The notes: generated by a model not told the origin, from the sequence alone. A stretch of 64,000 bases of DNA from Streptomyces sp. NRRL B-24484 (GCF_000717715.1 NZ_JOAI01000029.1:38380-102379); one strand, 5' to 3'. Shown: positions 7,911-17,904, counted from the first letter of the stretch. Made by a program: numbers and translations.

Positions 7911-8690
7911 TCAGGCGAAGGCCTCCTGCGGGGCCGGGCCGCCGAGCGCGTTGCGCCGCTCGGGCATCGCCAGGGTGGTCATCCGCCGCCAGCCGACGGC
8001 CCGTTCGTAGAGGTAGACGCCGTGGATGCCGGCCGCGAGCGCCGCCGACTTGGCCCGCGGCCAGCGCAGGATCGCACCCATGTGCGCCATGACCGCGAGG
8101 CTGACGTCGCGGTAGGTGCGGATCTCGGCGCGGGCGGTCTCCTGGAGGGTGGTCAGGATCGCCCGGCCGTGGCCCTCGGCGGCGAGGCGCAGCAACTCCT
8201 CGTGACAGAAGGCGAGGTGGTTGTCCTCGTCGTTGGAGATCATGCGCACCGCGCGGCCGACCACCGGGTGGTCCCCGAAGACCCGCTTCAGCAGCTGCAT
8301 CTGCTCGGCGGCGCGCTGCTCGGTGACCCGGCTGTGCGCGAGGTAGGTGATGACGTCCTGCTCGGTGAGCGGCTCGTCGCGCTTGAGCCGGGTGTGGGCG
8401 AGGCCGATGCCCTGGCGCTCCAGCATCATCGTGTAGTCGGTGTCGTCGGGGACGTCGACCGGCTCCAGGCCGCGCTTGTGCAGCAGGGCGTTGAAGATCC
8501 GGCCGTGCTTGTCCTCGTCGGCGCCGTGGCGGGCGACCTTCGGGGCGAGGACCTGGTCGGTGACCAGCTTGGAGATCCGCCCGTTCTCCCAGCCGCCCTG
8601 GTCCTCGCCCTTGGCGGCGATGCTGCAGAAGAGCCGGAACGAGTCGTCGTTGTCGTGGATCTCCTGGAACAGGCTGCGTGCGGAGAGCAT
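7911..8690 (-). CDS. Ferritin-like diiron-type protein
   Basis: A 259-residue all-helical protein with the spaced carboxylate/histidine set of ferritin-like diiron proteins: DEDKH (E59, H62), RVTEQ (E124) and NDEDNH (E155, H158). It is longer than bacterioferritins and has no heme methionine that I can identify; specific reaction unknown. The ATG at 8690 is preceded by GGGGGAGGTGGGCC; an extension to 8780 in the same frame is Arg-rich and lacks a ribosome site. It is probably the first gene of a unit with the NYN-FHA and kinase genes (54-bp spacing), which would link iron or redox chemistry with phospho-signalling, although that link is inference. Confidence 0.75.
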   Translation of the reverse strand: MLSARSLFQEIHDNDDSFRLFCSIAAKGEDQGGWENGRISKLVTDQVLAPKVARHGADEDKHGRIFNALLHKRGLEPVDVPDDTDYTMMLERQGIGLAHTRLKRDEPLTEQDVITYLAHSRVTEQRAAEQMQLLKRVFGDHPVVGRAVRMISNDEDNHLAFCHEELLRLAAEGHGRAILTTLQETARAEIRTYRDVSLAVMAHMGAILRWPRAKSAALAAGIHGVYLYERAVGWRRMTTLAMPERRNALGGPAPQEAFA

Positions 8691-8834
8691 CTGGCCCACC
8701 TCCCCCGGCTGCCCGGGCAGGCGCCGTCGTCGATCGGATCCGAACACCGTCAGTGAACGCAGCCTCCCGGGCACCCGCAACAGCAGGCCCCGTCCGCTGG
8801 TCCGGACGAAGGACCCGCACCGGCCGGTGTCCGC

Positions 8835-9647
8835 TCAGCCGCGGGTGGCGGTGGCGACCAGGGCGGCGACCGGCAGGCCGTCCTCCGCGTACGGGGCGGC
8901 CAGGCGGAGGTACTCGGTGCGGATCGCCTCGACCTCCGCGGGCGGGCGGCCCTCGACGAGTGCGGCGGTGATCACGGTGCCGCCGAGGACGTGGCCCCAC
9001 CAGTCGGCCGGGTCGACCCGGTGCGTCCAGCGGACCCGGTCGACGGACACCCCGGTGAAGCCGGCGCCGGTGAGCAGGGCGGCGAGGCCGTCGGGTGTGG
9101 CGTGCCGGGCGAAGGGGGCCGGGCCGGGGAGTCCGGCGGGCGGCGGGCCGCCGACGGCGCGGACGGCGTCGAAAACCAGGCCCTGCGCCCGGTTGGCGGC
9201 GAGGGTGTCCCAGCAGGAGAGGGCGAGCCGGCCGCCGGGGGCGAGCACCCGGTGCAGGTCGGCCGCGGCGGCCGACGGGTCCGGGACGTGGTTGATCACG
9301 AAGGCGCCGACCGCCGCCCGGAACCGGCCGTCCGGGTAGGGGAGTCCGGGCAGGACGGCGTGCTCGACCCGGGCGGCGGGCAGCGCCGCCGCGGCGGCCG
9401 CGACCATCTCCGGGACGGCGTCGGTGGCCGTCACCTCGGCGCCTCGGCGCAGGGCGAGCGCGGCGAGCCGGCCGGTGCCGCAGCCGACCTCCAGCAGCCG
9501 GGTGCCGGGGCCCGCGCCGACGGCGTCGAGCAGGGCCGGGTGCACCCCGGCGGTCATCGCGCCGAAGCCCTCGCCGTAGGTGGCGCTGCGGGCCGCCCAG
9601 CCGCGCTGTTCGAATGCGGCGAAGTCCGCCGCCCGTCCGCCGCTCAC
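8835..9647 (-). CDS. Class I SAM-dependent methyltransferase
   Basis: The 270-residue cytosolic protein shows the Rossmann methyltransferase motifs: LLEVGCGTGRL (51-61) for SAM binding, a following acidic strand end (EVTATDAVPEM), GAFVINHVPDP and HRVLAPGGRLALS. It belongs to the methyltransferase-11 type; the substrate (small molecule, quinone or lipid) is not predictable. The GTG start overlaps the stop of the VOC gene by 4 bp (GTGA), so it is translated from that gene's transcript. Confidence 0.88.
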   Translation of the reverse strand: MSGGRAADFAAFEQRGWAARSATYGEGFGAMTAGVHPALLDAVGAGPGTRLLEVGCGTGRLAALALRRGAEVTATDAVPEMVAAAAAALPAARVEHAVLPGLPYPDGRFRAAVGAFVINHVPDPSAAAADLHRVLAPGGRLALSCWDTLAANRAQGLVFDAVRAVGGPPPAGLPGPAPFARHATPDGLAALLTGAGFTGVSVDRVRWTHRVDPADWWGHVLGGTVITAALVEGRPPAEVEAIRTEYLRLAAPYAEDGLPVAALVATATRG

Positions 9648-10093
9648 TGGACGCAGAACTCGTTGCCCTCGGGGTCGGCGAGGGTGACGTGCCGGGTGCC
9701 GGGCTCGTCGATCCGGGCGAGGACGGTGGCGCCCAGGGCGACCAGCCGGTCCACCTCGGCCTCGCGGCGGTCGGGTCCGGCGTGCAGGTCGAGGTGGAGC
9801 CGGTTCTTGACGGTCTTGGCCTCGGGGACGGCCTGGAAGAGCAGGCGCCGGCCGTGGCCGATGCCGGTGGCCGGGTCGAACCGGTCCTCGGGGTGGCGGA
9901 CGGCGGCCATCGTGCGGAAGGCCTTGCGGCCGTCGACGACCGTCCAGGCCTCGGCGGGCAGCATTCCGCCGGCGACCAGCCGCTCCACGACCGGGCTGTT
10001 GTCCTCGACGAGGTAGCCGAGGGCCTCGCTCCAGAACGCGGCCTGGCGGTGCGGGTCCGCGCAGTCCACGACGATCTTGTAGTCGAGAGTCAT
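9644..10093 (-). CDS. VOC (glyoxalase/bleomycin-resistance fold) family protein
   Basis: The 149-residue protein begins TLDYKIVVDCADPHRQAAFW and ends DPEGNEFCVQ, both hallmarks of the vicinal-oxygen-chelate fold; HLDLHAG supplies the central metal-type histidine region. Members include dioxygenases, glyoxalases and antibiotic-binding proteins, and no specific reaction can be assigned. There is no Shine-Dalgarno sequence before the ATG at 10093; only 21 bp separate it from the divergent CGNR gene. It is coupled to the downstream methyltransferase by a 4-bp overlap. Confidence 0.85.
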   Translation of the reverse strand: MTLDYKIVVDCADPHRQAAFWSEALGYLVEDNSPVVERLVAGGMLPAEAWTVVDGRKAFRTMAAVRHPEDRFDPATGIGHGRRLLFQAVPEAKTVKNRLHLDLHAGPDRREAEVDRLVALGATVLARIDEPGTRHVTLADPEGNEFCVQ

Positions 10094-10114
10094 GCTACCG
10101 GTTATAGTGGTTAC
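10094..10114. promoter_or_regulatory. Compact divergent promoter, probably giving two leaderless mRNAs
   Basis: Only 21 bp separate the two ATGs. On the plus strand TATAGT (10103-10108, matching the actinobacterial TAnnnT -10) lies 6 bp before the CGNR ATG. On the minus strand TATAAC (10106-10101) lies 7 bp before the VOC ATG. Neither gene has a ribosome-binding site. The two -10 elements overlap, so transcription in the two directions should be mutually exclusive. Confidence 0.6.
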
Positions 10115-10714
10115 ATGGACGACGCCGCAACCGGACTCCTCCTCCAGTACCCCGACGGCAGCTCCCACCGCTTCGACCCCGGCGCGCTCTGCCTGGAGCT
10201 GCTGCCCACCGGCGGGCCCGGCGGGTACGCCCGCTACGAGGTGCTGCACCGGCCCGCCGACCTCGCCGACTGGATCGCCGCCTGCCGGCTGGACACCGGT
10301 GAGGTCGCCGTCGACGAGGCCGGGGTGGCAGCCGCCCGGGAGCTGCGCGACGCGCTCTGGCGGCTCACCGGGGCGAGGGCCGAGGGCCTCCCCGGCACCC
10401 CCGAGGACTACGCGGCGGTCAACCGGGCCGCCGCCGCTCCCCCGCCCGTCCCCCGGATCGGCCCCGACGGACGGCGCGCCGAACCCGCGCCCACCACGGC
10501 GGCCGCGGTGCTCTCCGCGGTCGCCCGGGACGCCGTCGACCTGTTCACCGGCCCGTACGCCGACCGGATCCGCGCCTGCGGCGCGGACGACTGCCGACTG
10601 CACTTCGTCGACACCTCGCGGCCCGGCCGGCGGCGCTGGTGCTCGATGGAGCGGTGCGGCAACCGCCACAAGGTCCGGGCGCTGCGCGCCCGGCAGACCG
10701 GAGGAGACGACTGA
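10115..10714 (+). CDS. ABATE / CGNR zinc finger putative regulator
   Basis: The 199-residue protein has an N-terminal ABATE-type region (residues 10-100, with the family's LAD-W-x and helical segments) and a C-terminal CGNR zinc finger at about 155-190 with C155, C160, C176, C181 and the CGNRHK motif. Such proteins are thought to bind DNA as stress-linked regulators. Its start is the probable transcription start (see promoter at 10094-10114). Its stop overlaps the ATG of the SRPBCC gene by one base (TGATG), so they form an operon. Divergent from the VOC-methyltransferase pair, which it may control. Confidence 0.87.
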   Translation: MDDAATGLLLQYPDGSSHRFDPGALCLELLPTGGPGGYARYEVLHRPADLADWIAACRLDTGEVAVDEAGVAAARELRDALWRLTGARAEGLPGTPEDYAAVNRAAAAPPPVPRIGPDGRRAEPAPTTAAAVLSAVARDAVDLFTGPYADRIRACGADDCRLHFVDTSRPGRRRWCSMERCGNRHKVRALRARQTGGDD

Positions 10715-11121
10715 TGCCCACCGGACTCACCAGGGACGCCGGCTGGCAGATCGGCGTCTCGCGCACCCTGCCGCACCCGCCCGGGGAGCTCTGGCGGCTC
10801 GTCACCTCGGCCGAGGGCCTCGCGCTCTGGCTGGGCGCGGGCGTCCACCCGCTGGGCGGCCCCGGCACCCGCTACCGGACGGCGGACGGCGCCACCGGCG
10901 AGGTGCGCAGCCACCACCCGGGCTCGCGGCTGCGGCTGACCTGGCGTCCGCCCGGGCGCGCCGCCGACACCGTGCTGCAGGTGACCGTCTCGCCGGCCCC
11001 GCACGGCGCGGTGCTCCGCTTCCACCAGGAGCGGCTGGCCGACGCAACGGAGCGCGAACGGCAGCGGGCGCACTGGGCCGCGGCGGTCGACGCGCTGGAA
11101 CGCCTCGGCCCGGGTGCCTGA
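10714..11121 (+). CDS. SRPBCC / AHSA1-like domain protein
   Basis: The 135-residue protein has the START-like helix-grip fold pattern: an N-terminal strand followed by LPHPPGELWRLVTSAEGLALWLG, then beta segments with a conserved RLRLTWRPP and a C-terminal helix HWAAAVDALERLG. Members bind hydrophobic ligands or act in detoxification; function here is unknown. The ATG overlaps the preceding CGNR gene's stop by one base and GGAGGA stands 10 bases upstream. The last five codons form one arm of a 16-bp terminator. Confidence 0.82.
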   Translation: MPTGLTRDAGWQIGVSRTLPHPPGELWRLVTSAEGLALWLGAGVHPLGGPGTRYRTADGATGEVRSHHPGSRLRLTWRPPGRAADTVLQVTVSPAPHGAVLRFHQERLADATERERQRAHWAAAVDALERLGPGA

Positions 11122-11138
11122 ATCAGGCACCCGGGCCG
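11106..11138. terminator. Bidirectional terminator over the SRPBCC stop codon
   Basis: A perfect 16-bp stem (11106-11121 with 11123-11138) closes on a single unpaired base, effectively a short loop. The left arm includes the SRPBCC stop codon, and dppF ends 32 bp beyond it in the opposite direction. Confidence 0.85.
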
Positions 11139-11170
11139 GGTGGGTACTGCTCGGAGCGGGTCGCTGCGGA

Positions 11171-12259
<1,089 letters not shown>

Positions 12260-12293
12260 CGGTTGTCTCCTGAGTGTGTTGCAGGCGGCCGGG

Positions 12294-13355
12294 TCACAGC
12301 CGGGGCGCGATCTCGTCGGCGAAGATCCGGTGCCGTTCGGCGATCGGCAGGTGGCAGGCCGCGAGGTGCCGGGGGGCGGCCTCGGCCAGCACGGGCACCT
12401 CGGAGGTGGACCGACCGCCGGTCAGCTCGGCGTACGGGCAGCGCGGGTGGAAGGCGCAGCCGGACGGCACGTTGATCAGGCTCGGCGGGGTGCCCTTGAC
12501 CGGGATCAGCCGGTCCTGGAGCTCCCGGTCGAGCCGGGGCATCGAGCCGAGCAGGCCCCAGGTGTAGGGGTGCTCGGGCGCCTCGAAGAGGGACGCGGCC
12601 GGGCCGCGCTCGACCGACTTGCCGCCGTACATCACCAGGATGTCGTCGGCCAGTTCGGCCACCACGCCGAGGTCGTGCGTGATGATGATGACGGCCGAGC
12701 CGAACTCCTTCTGCAGGTCCCGGATGAGGTCCAGGATCTGCGCCTGGACGGTGACGTCCAGGGCGGTGGTGGGCTCGTCCGCGATCAGCAGCGACGGGTC
12801 GTTGACCAGGGCCATGGCGATCATGGCGCGCTGGCGCATGCCGCCGGAGAACTCGTGCGGGTAGGCGTCCACCCGCTTGTCCGGCTGCGGGATGCCGACC
12901 CGGTCGAGCATCTCGATCGCGCGGGTGCGCGCCTGCTTCTTGCTGGCGCCCGGGTGGTGCGCCCGGTAGCCCTCGACGATCTGCGCGCCGACCGTGTAGT
13001 ACGGGTGCATCGCGGTCAGCGGGTCCTGGAAGATCATCGCCATCTTCTGGCCGCGGAGCTTGCGCACCCGCTCGGGGTCGGCGGCGACGAGCTCCTCGCC
13101 GTCCAGCCAGACCTCGCCGGTGATCCGCGGGGCGCCGCGCTTGGTGCCGGTGCGGTGCAGGCCCATGATCGACAGCGAGGTGACGGACTTCCCGGAGCCG
13201 GACTCGCCGACGATGCCGAGGGTCTTGCCCTTCTCCAGGTCGAAGGTGAGGCCGTCGACCGACTTGACCAGTCCGTCCTCGGTGGGGAAGTGCACCCGGA
13301 GGTCGCGCACCGAGAGGAAGGCGGAGGGCTTGGTGGTGTTCAAGGTCTTGCTCAT
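12294..13355 (-). CDS. Oligopeptide/dipeptide ABC transporter ATPase, DppD/OppD type
   Basis: The 353-residue cytosolic ATPase carries GESGSGKS (Walker A), [13 protein letters not shown] (Q-loop), [15 protein letters not shown] (signature), [12 protein letters not shown] (Walker B) and [11 protein letters not shown] (H-loop). The C-terminal region has the [11 protein letters not shown] cysteine motif of peptide importers. The ATG overlaps the stop of the permease gene dppB by 4 bp (ATGA), showing tight coupling. Confidence 0.93.
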   Translation of the reverse strand: MSKTLNTTKPSAFLSVRDLRVHFPTEDGLVKSVDGLTFDLEKGKTLGIVGESGSGKSVTSLSIMGLHRTGTKRGAPRITGEVWLDGEELVAADPERVRKLRGQKMAMIFQDPLTAMHPYYTVGAQIVEGYRAHHPGASKKQARTRAIEMLDRVGIPQPDKRVDAYPHEFSGGMRQRAMIAMALVNDPSLLIADEPTTALDVTVQAQILDLIRDLQKEFGSAVIIITHDLGVVAELADDILVMYGGKSVERGPAASLFEAPEHPYTWGLLGSMPRLDRELQDRLIPVKGTPPSLINVPSGCAFHPRCPYAELTGGRSTSEVPVLAEAAPRHLAACHLPIAERHRIFADEIAPRL

Positions 13356-14350
13356 GCCAGCCTCACCCGAGGATCGACAACGGCGTACAGCACGTCAACC
13401 AGCAGGTTGGCGATGATGATGAAGAAGCCGGCGAAGAGCGTGACACCCATGATCACCGGGAGGTCGCTGGAGCTGACCGCGGAGACCGCCTCGTAGCCCA
13501 GGCCCCGGAAGTTGAAGGTCGACTCGGTGAGCACCGCGCCGCCGATCAGGGCACCCAGGTCCATGCCGAAGACGGTGAGGATCGGGGTGAGGGTGGAGCG
13601 CATGGCGTGCTTGCCGATGACCGTCCGCTCGCCGAGGCCCTTGGCCCGGGCGGTGCGGATGTAGTCCTCGCCGAGCACCTCGAGCAGGGTGGCGCGGGTG
13701 AGGCGGGCGTAGGTCGCGGCGTAGAGGAACGCCAGGGTGACCCACGGCAGCACCAGGTTCTGGAACCACGCGACCGGGTCGTCGCCCAGGTTCACGTAGT
13801 CGTGCGGGAACCAGCCGAGCTGGTAGACGAAGATCGCGCTGGCGAGCATGCCGGTGAAGTAGATCGGCAGCGAGACGCCGGCCAGGGCGGTCGTCATGGT
13901 GACGCGGTCCAGCAGGGTGCGGCGGCGCAGTGCGGACACGACGCCGGTCGCGGTGCCGAACACCAGCCACAGGGTGGCCGCTCCGGCGGCGAGCGAGGCG
14001 GTGACGCCCAGTCGGTCCAGCAGGACGGGCCACACCTCCTGCTCGGTCTTGAAGGAGTAACCGAAGCACGGCGCGGAGCAGTGGGTGATGTCCACGCCGG
14101 TGCTGTAGTCGCGCCCGACGAACAGGCCCTTCAGGAACAGGAAGTACTGCTCGACGATGGACTTGTCGAGGCCCATCTTGTGTCGGATACCCTCGACGGC
14201 CACCTTGTCGGCGATCTTGCCGACGTAGAGCAGCGCGGGGTCGGTCCCGGTCAGTTTCGGCACCATGAAGAAGATGCCGAAGGTGACCGCGGAGACCACC
14301 AGCAGCATGGCGACGACATTGACGAGCCGTCGGATGAGATATACGAGCAC
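13352..14350 (-). CDS. Peptide ABC transporter permease, DppB/OppB type
   Basis: A 332-residue inner-membrane permease with an N-terminal transmembrane helix (VVAMLLVVSAVTFGIFF), the long extracytoplasmic loop typical of DppB, and five further helices. The EAA-like coupling loop YARLTRATLLEVLGEDYIRTARAKG, which contacts the ATPases, lies at roughly 215-240. It is coupled to the ATPase gene by a 4-bp overlap and follows the binding-protein gene after a 117-bp gap with a hairpin. Confidence 0.93.
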   Translation of the reverse strand: MLVYLIRRLVNVVAMLLVVSAVTFGIFFMVPKLTGTDPALLYVGKIADKVAVEGIRHKMGLDKSIVEQYFLFLKGLFVGRDYSTGVDITHCSAPCFGYSFKTEQEVWPVLLDRLGVTASLAAGAATLWLVFGTATGVVSALRRRTLLDRVTMTTALAGVSLPIYFTGMLASAIFVYQLGWFPHDYVNLGDDPVAWFQNLVLPWVTLAFLYAATYARLTRATLLEVLGEDYIRTARAKGLGERTVIGKHAMRSTLTPILTVFGMDLGALIGGAVLTESTFNFRGLGYEAVSAVSSSDLPVIMGVTLFAGFFIIIANLLVDVLYAVVDPRVRLA

Positions 14351-14370
14351 TGCGGTCGGCCCCGCCCCGG

Positions 14371-14405
14371 GCCGGCCGCGTCCCTGTGGGGACGCCGGCC
14401 GACCC
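14371..14405. terminator. Intercistronic hairpin between binding protein and permease genes
   Basis: GCGTCCC (14378-14384) pairs with GGGACGC (14389-14395) over a TGTG loop, and flanking CCGGCC-like bases extend the stem with one bulge. On the minus strand it lies just after the binding-protein stop. Such hairpins often protect the binding-protein mRNA and lower expression of downstream genes. Confidence 0.55.
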
Positions 14406-14467
14406 GGGCGGAGCCTTCACCTGCCCTTCGGACTAGCTGTGCGAACTACGGGTGCGGGCGGGGCAGG

Positions 14468-16234
14468 TCACTTGCCGTCGGAGACGCCGAGTGCCTGGAA
14501 GTCGACCTCACCGAACGCGTCGTTGATGAAGACGTTGGTCAGGCGCGGGTTGCGGTAGTTGAGCGCCTTGTCGGCCACGATCGGCAGCCACACGGCGGTG
14601 TCGACGACCTTGTGGTTGATCTGCTTGTAGAGCTCGGCGGCCTTGGCCGGGTCCGTCTGGGCCGCGGCGTCGTCGAAGAGCTTGTCGACCGCCGGGTCGG
14701 AGGTCTCCGGGTAGTTGCTGTTGCCGTTCTTGGTGATGAAGCGGCTGTCCATCAGGGGCTGCATGTAGCCGGCGCCGTTCGGGTAGTCGGCACCCCAGCC
14801 GGCGACGATCAGGCCGTAGCCCTTCTGGTGGACGACGTCCGGCGCACCGGCGACGGAGGCGAGCAGCTTGCCGTCGTACTGGTCGACGTTCACCGTCACG
14901 TTGATGGCCTTGAGGGCGGTCTGCAGCGCGACGGCCGAGTTGACCTCCTTGGCCTTGTTGCCGCGGACGGCGATCGTGGTGGTGAAGCCGTCCGCCTTGC
15001 CGCACTCCTTGAGCTCGGCCTTGGCCTTCTCCAGGTCGGCCTTGCCGTCGGTCAGGCCGAACGGGTCGTAGTCGTCCGAGCCGAGGATGTTCGGGGGCAG
15101 CATGTTGCCGTAGGTGGAACCGGCGACCGAACCACCGCGGGCGGTCTGCAGCGCGGTCGGGTCGGCCGCGTACAGCACGGCCTTGCGGCAGTGGATGTTG
15201 TCGAAGGGGGCGACCTTCTGGTTCAGCGCGATGAAGCGGATGAAGCCGTTGTACGGGTCGTCCGAGTTCGCCTTGAGCTTCTCGTCCTGGAGGACCTTGA
15301 CCTGGGCGGCCTGGGAGAGACCGGTCTGGCCGAAGTCGATGTCGACGGTGCCGGCCAGCAGGCGGGCGTCCATGTCGTCGGCGTTCGAGGTGACGGTCAG
15401 CTTGACGGTGTCCGGCAGCGCCTTGCGGAACGGGTCGGTGGCCGGGTCCCAGTTCTCGTTGCGGACGAGCTCGTAGCCCTTGCCCGGCTCGACCTTGGCG
15501 AACTTGTAGGGGCCGGAGGAGACCGGCTTGTCGCCGTACTTCGCGCCGGTGTCCAGCTTCTGCGGGACGGGCGAGGCGGAGCCCATCGCGAGCAGGAACG
15601 GGAAGGACGAGTCGGCCTTCGCCAGCTTGAAGACGATGGTGGTGTCGGTGGGGGTCTCGACCGACTTCAGACCCAGCTTGTTGGGGTCGGTGTCGGTGTA
15701 GGGGCCCTTGTAGTTCTGGCCCTGGTCCAGGGACTGGATCAGGTAGGTCGGACCACCGGAGACGACGTCCTGCGCGAAGATGCGCTCGATGCCGTACTTG
15801 ATGTCCTTCGAGGTGATCGGCGAGCCGTCCTCGAACTTCAGACCCTGCTTCAGGTGGAAGGTGTAGGTCTTGCCGTCGGAGGACACGGCCGGCTGGTTCG
15901 CCGCCAGGTCCGGGACGAGCTTGAGGCCGTCCTTGCCCGGCTTCGCGTCGAAGGCCAGGAGGGTGCGGGCGTAGTAGCGCTCGAAGTTCCACACCGAGGC
16001 GTAGTAGGCGCGGCCCGGGTCGAGCGAGTCGACGTCCGTGCTCGTCCAGAGGTTGAGCGTGCCGCCCTTCTTGTCGGAGGGGTTCAGCACCTTGTCCACC
16101 GCGGCGTTGAAGCCGGCCGAGCCCTTGCTGGCGCTGTCGCTCGTGCCACCGCCCTTGGTGCCGCCGCAGGCCGCGGTGGTCAGGGCGAGCGCAGCCACGA
16201 GGGAAGCTGCGGCAAGTGTCCTGTTGCGCTTCAT
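14468..16234 (-). CDS. Peptide ABC transporter substrate-binding lipoprotein, DppA/OppA type (SBP family 5)
   Basis: The 588-residue precursor has a basic N-terminus, a hydrophobic stretch and a lipobox ending LTTAACGG (lipidated Cys about 23), followed by a Gly/Ser-rich linker. The mature part is a family 5 solute-binding protein: DVDSLDPGRAYY, YTFHLKQGLKFEDG (a family signature), YNGFIRFIALNQKVAPF and PYGLTDGK-type segments. It captures oligopeptides outside the membrane for the DppBC permease. An upstream in-frame ATG at 16267 is rejected because AGGAGGA lies just before the ATG at 16234. It is second in the operon, after dppC, which is an unusual position. Confidence 0.93.
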   Translation of the reverse strand: MKRNRTLAAASLVAALALTTAACGGTKGGGTSDSASKGSAGFNAAVDKVLNPSDKKGGTLNLWTSTDVDSLDPGRAYYASVWNFERYYARTLLAFDAKPGKDGLKLVPDLAANQPAVSSDGKTYTFHLKQGLKFEDGSPITSKDIKYGIERIFAQDVVSGGPTYLIQSLDQGQNYKGPYTDTDPNKLGLKSVETPTDTTIVFKLAKADSSFPFLLAMGSASPVPQKLDTGAKYGDKPVSSGPYKFAKVEPGKGYELVRNENWDPATDPFRKALPDTVKLTVTSNADDMDARLLAGTVDIDFGQTGLSQAAQVKVLQDEKLKANSDDPYNGFIRFIALNQKVAPFDNIHCRKAVLYAADPTALQTARGGSVAGSTYGNMLPPNILGSDDYDPFGLTDGKADLEKAKAELKECGKADGFTTTIAVRGNKAKEVNSAVALQTALKAINVTVNVDQYDGKLLASVAGAPDVVHQKGYGLIVAGWGADYPNGAGYMQPLMDSRFITKNGNSNYPETSDPAVDKLFDDAAAQTDPAKAAELYKQINHKVVDTAVWLPIVADKALNYRNPRLTNVFINDAFGEVDFQALGVSDGK

Positions 16235-16330
16235 GGGTACGGAATCCTCCTGGTGATGTGCGGGCACGAACGGTCCGCCGGGGGTGGGCAGGCTGAGAGG
16301 GACCTGCCTGGCATGTGGGGGAGAGGAGGG

Positions 16331-17317
16331 CTAGTTGCCCTTGGGGTCGAGCGCGTCCCGGAGGCCGTCGCCGAAGAGGTTGAACGCGAGCACCGTGACG
16401 AAGATCGCGAGACCGGGGACGACCATGTAGGTCGGGTCGGCCTGGTAGATCCGGGTCGCCTCGGAGAGCATCTGTCCCCAGGACGGCGTCGGCGGCTTCA
16501 CGCCGGCGCCGAGGAAGCTGAGCGCAGCCTCGCTGAGGATGTTGGTGGGGATGATCAGCGTCGTGTAGACGAGGATCGGGGCGACCAGGTTCGGCAGCAG
16601 CTCGCGGAAGAGGATGTGGATGCTGCCGGCGCCGAGGCTGCGGGCGGCGTCCACGAACTCCCGCTCGCGCAGCGACAGGGCCTGGCCCCGGACGATGCGG
16701 CCGATGTACGGCCAGCCGAAGAAGCCGATGACCAGCACCAGGATGCCCATGCGCAGGGCGGTGCCGCCGAGGCCGAGCAGCGAGCTCGGCATCACCGAGA
16801 CGAGTGCGATGGAGAACAGCAGCTGCGGGAAGGCCAGCAGGACGTCCATCACCCGGCTGATCGCCGCGTCGACCCAGCCGCCGAAGTAGCCGGCGGCGGC
16901 GCCGAGCACGACGCCGATCAGGACGGAGACGCCGGCCGCCAGGAAGGCCACGGTGAGCGAGATCTGGGCGCCGTAGAGGATCCGGCTGAAGACGTCGCGG
17001 CCGAACGTCGGGTCGACTCCGAGCAGGAAGTCGCCGCTCATTCCGCCGAACGCGCCCCTGGGGAGGCCGAGGTCCGGGTTGATCTGGTCCGGGTGGGGCT
17101 CGTCGACCGGGTGGCCGAACAGTGCCGTCAGCACCGGCGCGAAGATCGCGGCGAGGATCAGCAGGAGCACCACGGCGCCGCCCGCGAGGGCGACCTTGTC
17201 ACGCTTCAGGCGGTCCCAGGCGATCCGGCCCGGAGAGCGGCCCTGGATGCGCTTGGCCGGGGCGGCAGTTGCGGCCTCGGGCCGGGCGGAGCCGGTGGTC
17301 TCGGTGGGTGTGGTCAT
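16331..17317 (-). CDS. Peptide ABC transporter permease, DppC/OppC type
   Basis: The 328-residue permease has the DppC pattern: a cytosolic N-terminus (RIQGRSPGRIAWDRLKRDKV), a first transmembrane helix, a periplasmic-type loop with LLGVDPTFGRDVFSRILYGA, then five helices with the EAA loop at REREFVDAARSLGAG. It is the first gene of the importer unit; AGGGGAA precedes the start. Its position ahead of the binding-protein gene gives the order C-A-B-D-F. Confidence 0.92.
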   Translation of the reverse strand: MTTPTETTGSARPEAATAAPAKRIQGRSPGRIAWDRLKRDKVALAGGAVVLLLILAAIFAPVLTALFGHPVDEPHPDQINPDLGLPRGAFGGMSGDFLLGVDPTFGRDVFSRILYGAQISLTVAFLAAGVSVLIGVVLGAAAGYFGGWVDAAISRVMDVLLAFPQLLFSIALVSVMPSSLLGLGGTALRMGILVLVIGFFGWPYIGRIVRGQALSLREREFVDAARSLGAGSIHILFRELLPNLVAPILVYTTLIIPTNILSEAALSFLGAGVKPPTPSWGQMLSEATRIYQADPTYMVVPGLAIFVTVLAFNLFGDGLRDALDPKGN

Positions 17318-17904
17318 GAGTCAGTTCGTTCCCCTCGCCGACGGTGGCCGGCCCACGGCCCGGTCCGGCGGGGCGACCCGGGCCCGATCAGGGCCCGGAC
17401 CCCGGTGCGGTCCGGAGTTCGCGACAGGTGCGGTGCAGAGCGGTGCGGTGGTTCCGTACGCCGGTGCGGCGGTGCAGAGTTCGTTTTCGGGGTGCCGGAG
17501 CCTGCCGTCGGGGCACGGGGCCCGGGCGGCGGATCACGGCATTGCGGGGGTACTGCGGGTCCTGCGAGGTGCCGGAGTGCGCGGCATGCACATCGCGCGG
17601 TTCGGCGTCGCCAGGACGCGATCACCTTTGTGGGGATCGGCTCGCGCACTGGCCGTGGGCAGCACTCTCTGTCATCGGGGAGAGGTTCCGCCAGAGGGGG
17701 CAACCGAAGGATGCCTAACTGTGATCTGTCGGCATGCAGGCCGTTGCAGCGTCGAATACGCGTCTTCACACGGCCGAAACAACCTGTCAAGACGGGTACT
17801 GACGGAAGCCCGCCAACGGCGGGAAACCGCCACCACCTGGGCATGGCCCGCCACTGGCGGACCGTCGCCACAAGGGCGCGTAAAGGGGAGGAAAAGAGAG
17901 CGGA
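17318..17904. other. 587-bp intergenic region upstream of the peptide importer
   Basis: No gene with convincing coding features is seen. It must hold the importer promoter. TTGACA stands on the minus strand at 17790-17785, a possible -35, but I cannot find a good -10 at the right distance. A small hairpin CCCGCC-AAC-GGCGGG (17809-17823) lies just downstream of the SseB-like gene and may end its transcript. The part near 17400-17470 repeats GGTGCGG four times. Confidence 0.5.

Noticed and set aside
5452..9000. Single 1182-codon open frame on the minus strand
   Set aside because: Only its end is the kinase. The rest is Arg/Pro-rich shadow translation of the NYN-FHA and ferritin-like genes in other frames, which have proper motifs and ribosome sites.
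17402..17470. GGTGCGG repeats as regulatory iterons
   Set aside because: Spacing is irregular and similar strings are common in this GC-rich DNA.
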